Origin: Mixophyes australis
Lineage: Eukaryota; Chordata; Amphibia; Anura; Limnodynastidae
DNA length: 64,000 nt
Direction: 5' to 3'
Assembly: GCA_036250195.1 (NCBI GenBank)
Contig: JAVHZZ010000005.1
Coordinates: 73,274,505-73,338,504 of the forward strand
The notes under the pieces were generated by a model that saw nothing but the letters and a program-made list of their open reading frames with translations, ran no database searches and was not told where the DNA came from. Of the stretch, positions 55,717-64,000 are shown in pieces. A program made the translations under genes and the position numbers. Numbering within the stretch: position 1 is the first letter of the stretch; every line of letters starts with the position of its first letter.

Positions 55717-58646
55717 ATCCTACACAAGATTATCTCAATATAGATTGCTCCAGGTAACCATAATGTGGTGTAGCTCATTTACTACAAAGCATCAGAGGTG
55801 ACCCCTAGCTTACCAAAAGACTAGACTTATAGAATATTGCACAAATATTGTACACACAATTAAGTTTACATATTTTGGATAGAGGGCACCTTTCATTTAC
55901 TGCATCGTAGAGTATACATTTATTTTAAATAATGGGAAAGATATATAATGTTGCTGAGGTGCTTCTGGTTTATATGTATGCTATATTATTATTAGACATT
56001 ATAGGAGGGCACATACTCTTTTAACTACTCGCTGCTCCCTGTCTCAATAGAAAGTTTATGTACAGGACATGTACAAAATAGAAGGTTCAGTTGGTGGTCA
56101 TTAAGAAAGTGTGAAGTCTGCTGGTCCTTTATTTTACTTCTCTATGGGTTGCTATATTCTGTACTCAACTGCTCCTCCTGAGAGGGTATAATTTTAGTTT
56201 AAAATGAGGGTCTACTTCTGACCATCTGAGGTTGCCATATCCTCTTTGAACCTTAAACAAAATGGTCAATGCTGCATCACTGGGGGCATCATGCTTCCTA
56301 TTTCCTGTTTGGGCCTTTAAATATTCATATTTTACTATATGTTTTGCTTGCATATTGTGATCTTCTCTTGCTTGTGCTCAGTGAACCTTTTTGCCTGATT
56401 GTTTTCTACTTACCTCTTGCCAGAACTGATAGTTAGTTGAAACTTATCTATTTTGTGCAAAGCACAGTGTGGTTTATTCTATTAAACCCTTTTGTACCTT
56501 ACTCCATGCCCCTGTATTAATTTTCAGCCATTAGTTTCCATACTACCAGTATCGTAACTACTCCAGTCTCTAGGAAATTACATCAATAATTCCACAATTT
56601 ACGTTTGCAGTGTTTACTTTTCATATGAACTGGGAGAAGTACATAAATGTAAAGTAAAGGAAATTTGGAGTTCCTAGTGGGGATATTTGAGAACTTCATA
56701 ATCACAACAATATAGGCGCATACTCTACTGTCTGGAAGACTGCTATGCCAGGGTGAGACCTCCCACACTCCTAGGAGAACATACAATTCTTCCGAATGGG
56801 TCTAATTTTTCACGAGGTGGAAAAAGATATGCCATAAATTGCATCATAAATTCTGCCCACCTCAGAGAACATTGAGAGTAGGTAGGGTCATGATTAAGCA
56901 ATATGCATCATTATATGCTTTAACCTGTTCACTTGATGACAAAATCTTGTCAGCAAGCCCCCAAAGACGTCTTGTTACCATACATCCTGAAGATGACTTT
57001 TTTATTGGATATGCTGTTAAATGCAATCAGACTACTGCACTAACTGACCCCAGTGAAAATAGAAGTGAGCTGGCTTTTCATCTATATGTATGGATCTATT
57101 ATAGCTCAACAGAATTGTAGTGTATATGGCCATCTGTCATTTAAGTGCAAATCAGATCCATAGGTGATACTTTTACATGAAGCATGTTCTTTTCAATTAT
57201 ATGAATAGCAATAATTACCAAAACCATGTAAGAGAAAAGAAAATGAACTGCTTCTTTTAGAGTATCCATTTGCAAAGAAATATATTACATTTAAGCACTT
57301 TGAAAGTATATTTAGAAGTCTATTGAATCCAGACACAGCTAAACTTTTCATCATGTAGTCAGCACCATTGTTCATAGAAACATTCACAAAAGTAGGGATT
57401 TTGTTGATATTATTTAGCTGTCTGCACCCTTTGTGTAGAGTAAATAGAATTCGGATGTTTTAAATACTTAAACACAAAGCTTGAAATGCATATCATTAGC
57501 AGGCTTGAAAATGGATATAATTAGCAGACTGATATTAACGAAGTTGAATGAGTAGGTGATAGAAAAAGAGAAAGTATTACTAAGTAGAATTTAAATGTGA
57601 CAGACAAGTCAGTTCCAAGAGAGTTCCATTTTAATTGAATATGTCACAATTGCCTTTCATCCTGCAATTACATGTGTAATAGTAACTAATATGTTTAGTT
57701 TCAAATACACATCGAAAAGATAACACAACAATTATATAATTTTATGCTGATTTTCTAATATATTTTCATGGATAAGCATGTAAAAATTAACTCAACATTC
57801 TAATTTCTTCATCAACCACCGAAGGTGCCACCTGTCTTCATTTATCTTAAACTTATTAATGTAACCAAAGATACGGGGGAAGGAAAGCAAACATAATATA
57901 TAGGTGCTCTCACTTGCTAACAAGCCACCACTGAAAATAACCAAGTCCATAAAATATCTAAACCTTTTTCTTTAATCCATCATCAAGTTCCATAAAGTGT
58001 TTGCAGGTGATAACGTACTTTCAGTCAATCCTGTTATATGTATATTTATGACCTCCAAAAAATGTGAAATTCAATGCAGTATTAGAACTGATTAATAAAA
58101 TGAAAAGTAAGTCATAAAAACCTAGTGCTACCTTAATGTGACAAACTCAGCGCAGCAAGCACACTGAAAGCATGCACAACCCCAAATACATGATTATATC
58201 TTTGTGTCAAAAACTTTTCACACAAACTGATTGAACTTACACAGAAAGATTTTCTCTTTTAGCAGCGTAGATCAAAAAAATAAAGAAACAGAGGGAATAT
58301 ATATAGTGAAGTTCTCTTATGCTTATTTTAATTGTGCATAATATTTTTCTCATTACACTCACGTAAAGATGGGATAAAGCCTGTATACTTATTCTTATTC
58401 TGCTCTCTCATTTTCTAGTTATATATGAGGAATGACCACCTTCCCCTCACAACTTTTAGTCTGCGATAAGCTTGCTGGGTAGCTTAGGAATTACCAAGAA
58501 CCAAGGAAGAAAACTAAAAACTATAGTGCATTAGCCTTAAACATTTTTTTTATTCATCTGAGTATTCCACTCACATTATAAGCATACATAACTGCATATT
58601 TAATTAAAAACAGGGTAGGTAAACACTTCAATAAAATAGATTTAAT
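55717..58646. other. Unrecognised AT-rich stretch
   Basis: About 2.9 kb with no transposon termini and no convincing coding. The 93-codon frame at 56839-57120 has no recognised domain. Confidence 0.5.
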
Positions 58647-59461
58647 CAGTGCTTTTTTTCCCATTTAAACGCTGGGAACGGCGTTCCGGGACCTTTTTTT
58701 TGGCTTTGCGGCGGCTTCTCCGCCGGCCTTTAACACACACAATGAAAAAAAAAAAAAGTAAACAATACCATCTGTCCGGCGCGGCCGCGCCCTCCTCCCT
58801 TCTCTATTTCCAATGGCTGTTGGGCGTGACGTCATCACGCACGTCGCGCCCGACAGTCATTCACGGAGCTGTGAGGAGCAATCAACAAGAAGAAGAGCGC
58901 CGCGACAGAAAAGAAAACTGAAAAGAAGTGACGAGGAAAAAGGAGGCAACAGAAAGCAAGGTAAGTTAGAGGAAAAATGGAGCGCCGTTTAAAAGAAAGT
59001 GGTCAGAAAAATAAATGGTGACAAAAAAAAGAAAAAGGCCAGCATGAGAGGGGCGGGCCTGGGGCACAGCATAAAAACTCAAGGGGGACCAAAAAATGAT
59101 TAGGGGCACTGGCACAGCATAAAAACTCAAGGGGCACCAAAAAATGATTAGGGGCACTGGCACTGGCACAGGATGAAAACTCAAGGGGGACCAAAAAATT
59201 ATTAGGGGCACTGGCACTGGCACAGCATAAAAACTCAAGGGGCACAAAAAAATGATTAGGGGCACTGGCACAGGATTAAAACTGAAGGGGGACATAAAAA
59301 TTATTAGGGGCACTGGCACTGGCACAGGATGAGAACTGAAGGGGGACATACAATACATATAATACATTAAAGGTATGTTAAGACATGAATATAAAAAAAA
59401 AATCAAAAAATATTAACAAGATGTGAGTTCCACCACCTTTTTTTTTACAAAAAAAGCACTG
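58647..59461. mobile_element. 815-bp non-autonomous hAT element with GATTTAAT duplication
   Basis: It starts CAGTGCTTTTTTTCCC and ends ACAAAAAAAGCACTG, inverted termini. Flanks are GATTTAAT at 58639-58646 and 59462-59469, an exact 8-bp duplication. A GC-rich interior (58700-58870, 'gcgcggccgcgcc') precedes a tandem array. It has no transposase. Confidence 0.93.
59060..59350. repeat. Tandem array (~55-65-bp unit) inside the hAT element
   Basis: About five units of 'aaaactcaagggg.accaaa' + 'aaatgattaggggcactggc', with one or two extra 'actggc' hexamers, end within the element. The 146-codon minus frame over it is an artefact of the repeats. Confidence 0.88.
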
Positions 59462-59469
59462 GATTTAAT

Positions 59470-60207
59470 AAACCACTAAATACATGTAATGTGAATATGG
59501 CCATAGACACCAGAAATAAAAAAAGTAATATATCAATACACATAACTATCACATGTTATTTACTGAATAAATTTTAACATGTGATAGTTATGTGTATTGA
59601 TATATTACTTTTTACCTAGCGCACCTCTTTCTTTTTTTGTTATACTTTATTTGTATATAGGTCTGGTACCTATTAGTAATGCTGCTGGTTTGCACTTTCT
59701 AGATCTCAACCTAGCACCCATTATATTTGTTTTTTTTGTTTAGGTAGCTAAAAATAATCCAGGAGTGTAGCAAGTCTCTAACCTTTGTCCAGTAGATCAT
59801 TGTCAAAACAGAACTTTTTAGATGTCCAAATTCCTGGGAAAAAAAGTCCTGAATGTGCTTGTCAGAAGTCCACCGGTAGTTGGGCAAGTCCCTCCTCACT
59901 CCTAATGACTCATGCTCACGTTTCATCTTTCTCTCTTTTCAAGATGATGCTAGGAAATCATACAGACATGCTCTTTATTCAATACTAATCCAATCACCAT
60001 CCTTCTTAGTTTAAACTAATCCCAGAGCTTGCTCCAAAATCCTGAAATAAATAATATTATAAAATCCATATAGTTTTGTAACACAAATTGTTTTAAACTA
60101 GTGATTTTCCACAATAATTCTAGCATGCCTTTAATCTAAACCTTCAAATCTCCCAGTATTATACGCTGATTTGATTATATGGAAGTAAAGAAAGGAAGGT
60201 TATTATA
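59470..60207. other. No recognised element; one long inverted repeat
   Basis: 'agtaatatatcaatacacat' (59525) and 'atgtgtattgatatattact' (59590) form a perfect inverted repeat that extends further inward ('aactatcacatgtta'). Confidence 0.65.
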
Positions 60208-60208
60208 C

Positions 60209-60243
<35 letters not shown>
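60208..60243. repeat. (TA)n microsatellite
   Basis: A pure TA run bounding an unidentified 400-bp block. Confidence 0.95.
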
Positions 60244-60246
<3 letters not shown>

Positions 60247-60641
60247 TAGTGGCGTGTGTTAGTCTGTCTGTGTGTGGAAAAAATAAAACCAAGCTGCAGC
60301 GCCACCTGCTGGGCGGAGTTATACACTGACCTACTAAATTCTTAGTGTGTGTGGAAAAAAAAATTCAGAAAGGGCTGAAATTTGGTATACTAAGATGTTT
60401 TTAATTTGTTAATTTAATTTGTTAATTGTTAAAAGTGTTTATAAAGATTTAAAAAAAAAATATATATATTTCTTGAAGGAGAAGTGACAGTTGGGAGTGG
60501 TTGGTGGTTGCCGGGGGTGACAGTGGGGAGTGGTTGGTGGTTGAGGCCTGGGCTATGGCTCAAATGCATGACAAGAACCTTTTTAACACCTTAAGTAGCT
60601 TGATTTGACTAGAATGCATGAGTATCATGCACGGGTTAACT

Positions 60642-60642
<1 letters not shown>
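60244..60642. repeat. 400-bp block between two (TA)n arrays, unidentified
   Basis: It contains 'ggcgtgtgttagtctgtctg' and repeated 'gggagtggttggtggttg' (60493 and 60528). Its right end is 'catgcacgggttaacttg'. The position between two TA arrays suggests insertion into the microsatellite; a Helitron-like origin is possible but I cannot show the terminal hairpin. Confidence 0.4.

Positions 60643-60678
<36 letters not shown>
60643..60678. repeat. (TA)n microsatellite
   Basis: A pure TA run on the right side of the 60244-60642 block. Confidence 0.95.
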
Positions 60679-60680
<2 letters not shown>

Positions 60681-61079
60681 ACAGAAATTCTGAAATATTA
60701 AGTTTACCTTCAATGATTTTAATCACCCATATATGCAATGATAAAGAATCAAAAACGATTCTTATATATAAGTCTTATTAATTATGGGTTACCTTTGTTA
60801 ATCCAACTGGTTGGTACACCATAGAAAAAAATTCCAAGAGCAATAAAATAATCAAAACCTTTATAACACTTAATTACTGACTGCTCTTAATTGTCACAAT
60901 ATCATGCACTAAAACAGGATGCATCAAAAATAACAGGAAGAGTTAATATAGGTCCCCGTGTACACAGGCTCTCTCTCTAAAGCTATTAATAAACTATACA
61001 TTCCATTGTTATATTAACTGTTAACATATTTGCCATAGAAACAGGACTAATCTTTTTTGGAGTACAAACCATTTTAATT

Positions 61080-61860
61080 TGAAATATACATTTAAACCAC
61101 CAGATTGTAAAGTCCCCAGTAGAACAATCTATTTTATTTCCCCCTTGCCAGATCAACAGATATTTCTCTCTTTCTCCAATGATTCTTTACAGTTTTTGTT
61201 CCACAGAAACATTTTAGGCAATTTACGTCACATTTGTGGGTTTTCTTTAAAATGTTCAGAGAATCAAACCACTTTTGATGTTTCTGAGACGATCACACAG
61301 CCTATCTTTCAATTTCCTAGATGTCTTCCCAACAGATTGTTTACAGCGTACAAACTGCAATTTTTGTTTCCACAGTTAATAAACTCTTGAATTCTAAATT
61401 ATTTCCCAGTGGTTTGTGAGGTGAACCTGGTAATTTTTGTGTCTGTACTCTTGCAGGCTCTGCATAACACATACCTTCCATCTGTGGAATTATCCTGTTT
61501 TAATATAATTCCTATTTTGTGGAGTGCATACTGCATTTTTTCTTAATTTATCCAAAAGATCCCTAGCTTTGTGTATGAATTTGGGTTGGGGAGGATTTCA
61601 TTTATCACCTGTTTTTTTTTGTAATAATCCCTAATATTTTACAATGATTTTTTTCTACCTGATGGTGTTGCTGTTTGCATCTGGTTATAAAACATTTCAT
61701 CTTATCAAACTGACTGTTATGTTTTTCTTTGGAAATTAAAAGCTGGTTCCTAGCACTATGTTCTGTGTCCTTTTTGGCCTTTTCTACAATGGTAGGATTA
61801 TAACCTTTTCCAATTAATTCTTTCTTCATTTTTTTTACTTCGATTTGAAAAATGTAATCT
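61080..61860 (-). pseudogene. Penelope-like element: RT linker and GIY-YIG remnant
   Basis: On the minus strand the frame 61829-61605 reads KKELIGKGYNPTIVEKAKK, RNQLLISKEK, CFITRCKQQHHQVEKNHCKI. This corresponds to the region after the RT core in Penelope-like elements (R GY....I..A...R..LL, FIT.Y......I..I). After a shift come INEILPNPNSYTK (the 'ILP..P.F.Y.R' block), then at about 61330-61268 VGKTSRKLKDRLCDRLRNIK. The last is the GIY-YIG endonuclease segment with its conserved VGKT and Arg. The GIY-YIG nuclease makes target nicks for these retroelements. Upstream it is cut by an L1 at 61919, so RT proper is missing. Confidence 0.78.
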
Positions 61861-61918
61861 TTAAAACACTACCTGCAGTTCCTTATTAAACTGACTGACT
61901 TTTAGGAATACTATTCAA

Positions 61919-62870
61919 GGAGGGGGCATGGCCTGAATGCCATCTTAACTAGATGCTCTTTTTCAGTGCTCTCCCTTCTGAGGTCGATGTTTACTACTTA
62001 TTGGGACCTTGTGTCACTCACTTATACTCTGACCCCTCTTTGAGTGCTTCTAGTACTGCTTGATCCAAGAACCACCGCGGCCCAGATCACCCCTGCAGCC
62101 TCATACGCTGACTTCCTTGGCTGCCACGTTGAAGCGACCCCCATGACTTTGGTGCCTTTGTTGGTGCCCTTGGATGGTCCCCCCAGAGTTGCATGCTCCT
62201 ATCGGGTCCGTACCTGGCTGTGTGCGTTCTCTGTTGTGGCCATGAATGCTGGAGTGGACTGTGGGTGGCCACTTTTGGTTCTCATCCGGCCACTTACGGT
62301 TTGCGGCTGCGGGATCTGGACCCCTGAGAAGCACACATTGGGAGCTGCTGTTCTTCCACCAGGCTTGAAGCAAGCCCAGCGCAAGTCTACCCAGCCCTCC
62401 AGACAGTGATATAGGAGTCTGAGAGAAGACATCCAGCTAGACAGAGACCTTCCCATATAGAGGTGAGAGGCAGGATCTCTGGGAACTTCTACAAGTAGGA
62501 CTATCCATTAGTCCCTGGTACAACTGTTCCTACTAACCTCAGCGGGGGTGCCTCACACAGAACTGTATGTAGCCTGCATGCTGCTACCTCTCCACCCTTG
62601 TAGTGGTGTCTTACCGACTACCTACAATATCATACATTTGCAGGGAGCACACCTTCTCAAGCCCTTCCTGTCTCCAGCCATGATATATAATGTCTAAATA
62701 GATGGGGATAGATCCCCCTGCCTACATGTGATTCTACCTTCAATGTACCTGCACCAGATGCTTGAGCTACTATAGCCCTCACTGCTAATCTAACTCGGTT
62801 TCAGTTGAACTTTTTTGTTGAACTAGATTACTAATTCAACAATATCACTTTCTCGACATCACCATGACAC
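61919..62870 (+). mobile_element. L1 (copy 2) 5' untranslated region
   Basis: It begins 'ggagggggcatggcctgaat', as in copy 1 at 43716, and leads into ORF1 at 62882. The copy extends beyond the right window edge. Confidence 0.75.
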
Positions 62871-62881
62871 CCAAATAGAAT

Positions 62882-63740
62882 ATGCCTGTGGATTCACCCT
62901 CTGTGGTCCAGTTCTTTAAACCTCAAACTTCATCAAATACGGAGGCTATACCTAAGAGGAAGGGCTCTGGAGTCTCTAACAGTGCACGGTCGCCACCTTC
63001 TCCTTCCCCAGTGCCCCAGCCTGACTTACTCTTACAGACCGACCCCGATGTTTCGCTAACTGTCAAGACCATGCAACTTATGCTGACCACGTTTAAGGCG
63101 GATCTGATGTCTGACATTCGGAAACTTAACGCACATGTAACCGAGCAGGGTGGGCGCACCTTGCACATCGAGGATAAAATGGAAGAGCTGGTGGCGTCAC
63201 ATATTGAGCTCAACACATGCCATGAATGACTGGAGGCCCAAGTCCTTTCCATACCTGACAAACTAGCTGATCTTGAGGACCACTCGAGATGAAACAACCT
63301 GAAAATCCGTGGGATCCCGGAGTCAGTCTCTCCCTCTGTGCCTTCTAGCTTTGTTCAGGAACTTTTCTGCCAATTGCCGCTTCAGAACAAGACCTACTCC
63401 TGGACCGTATACATAGACTCCCGAAACTGAGGACTGGCCCAGACACTATACCTCGTGACACATTTATGCGGGTCCATTTCTACCACATCAAGGACAGGAT
63501 CATGAGGACGACTAGGGTTTCTGACTCTGCGGAGATTCTACAGGACAACTTTTTACTGACTTCTCCCCTGCCACGATTGCCAAGAGGAGGTCTTTCCAGC
63601 CTAATACCAGAGCTCTGTGCGATCAAGCAATCCACTGTCGCTGGGGCCTTCTAGTCAAACTGATCATGCAACGCAACAACCCCACCCACATTAACGTCTC
63701 TATTGATGACGGAATACAACTCCTATAATCTTGGAACATA
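62882..63740 (+). pseudogene. L1 (copy 2) ORF1
   Basis: Opening ATG at 62882 (MPVDSPSVVQFFKPQ), Ser/Pro-rich head, then a helical stretch LMSDIRKLNAHVTEQGGRTL. After a stop at 63230 the frame continues as VLSIPDKLADLEDHSR and NNLKIRGIPESVSPSVPS. It ends in another frame as CRWGLLVKLIMQRN, PTHINVSIDDGIQLL. The NLKIRGIPE block starts the RRM and 'RWG....L' is the C-terminal domain of L1 ORF1p. At least three frame changes. Inactive. Confidence 0.85.
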
Positions 63741-64000
63741 CTAGTACCTTCCACCGATTTGCCTTCAAAGAACAGAGTTTGTCAGGAACCATTGCGTGTT
63801 CCGGAAGATTGAATGTTGGTCCATCTGTTTCCTCTATCCATTCAAGTTTATGCTGCACTGACGGTAGTGCCTTCCTGATCTCAAGAGCCCCTCTGGTCGT
63901 TGGTCCGGGACTGATATATTGCCTGTATCGCCACGAGGGTTCTCCTTGCATAGACTAGGGTATGGGTCTCCGGTTGGTAAGCAGGACTGTGTTCAACACT
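63741..64000 (+). mobile_element. L1 (copy 2) sequence after ORF1, to window edge
   Basis: No readable ORF2 block is reached before the end. Continuity with L1 is inferred from position. Confidence 0.4.

Noticed and set aside
56839..57120. 93-codon frame as a possible exon or small gene
   Set aside because: No domain, no recognisable splice context or homologue that I can name; AT-rich surroundings give such frames by chance.
58966..59406. 146-codon minus-strand hydrophobic frame as a membrane protein
   Set aside because: It covers the tandem array inside a non-autonomous hAT element; the repeated PLIIF phrase comes from the DNA repeat.

Overview
The window is vertebrate nuclear DNA, most likely from an anuran amphibian outside Xenopus. 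That assignment is inferred from the mix of elements: L1, L2-like and CR1 LINEs, Ty3/gypsy elements, Penelope-like sequence with hammerhead-type motifs, BED-finger hAT transposons and many palindromic MITEs. The base composition is AT-rich, with long (TA)n, poly-A and poly-G runs. I found no convincing host exon, tRNA, rRNA or CRISPR array. Almost every coding segment I can read is a decayed transposable-element protein, so this looks like intergenic or intronic sequence built by nested insertions.

Region by region. 1-4700: an L2-like LINE tail, a minus-strand gypsy integrase relic and a complete 761-bp PIF/Harbinger-type MITE with TAA target duplications. 4.7-7.8 kb: a gypsy LTR fragment joined to a decayed BED-hAT transposon (copy 1). 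7.8-10.2 kb: unrecognised AT-rich DNA. 10.2-17.1 kb: a 630-bp solo LTR with a perfect 5-bp duplication, LTR material lodged in (TA)n arrays, and a GC-rich palindromic MITE split by a Penelope-like repeat with a hammerhead-type motif and a 14-bp duplication. 19.6-24.6 kb: the best BED-hAT copy (copy 2), with MITE, LTR and LTR-in-LTR insertions. 27.3-30.3 kb: an L1 reverse transcriptase scrap, a palindrome-bearing repeat, a second hammerhead-type repeat and a 49-bp minisatellite. 32.3-33.9 kb: a TA-flanked MITE and a truncated L2-like LINE. 36.0-40.8 kb: a minus-strand Ty3/gypsy retrotransposon with LTR, gag, protease, RT, RNase H and integrase, interrupted by a CR1 insertion. 43.0-49.9 kb: a gypsy RT relic followed by a near full-length L1 that has received a second L1 and a hAT MITE. 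50.3-53.3 kb: a third hammerhead-type repeat, a solo gypsy LTR and a Tc1 fragment. 53.3-55.7 kb: an internally deleted hAT (copy 3). 58.6-59.5 kb: an 815-bp hAT element with a perfect 8-bp duplication. 61.1-61.9 kb: a Penelope-like coding remnant with a GIY-YIG segment. 61.9-64 kb: the 5' end of another L1, running off the window.

No functional gene network is present. What the window records is the order of insertions: several host-guest pairs have clean target-site duplications. The most unusual content is a set of three dispersed repeats carrying minimal hammerhead-ribozyme-like cores, together with a Penelope-type GIY-YIG coding relic in the same window. Also unusual is a hAT family whose flanks appear to be long inverted repeats built of tandem subterminal units.
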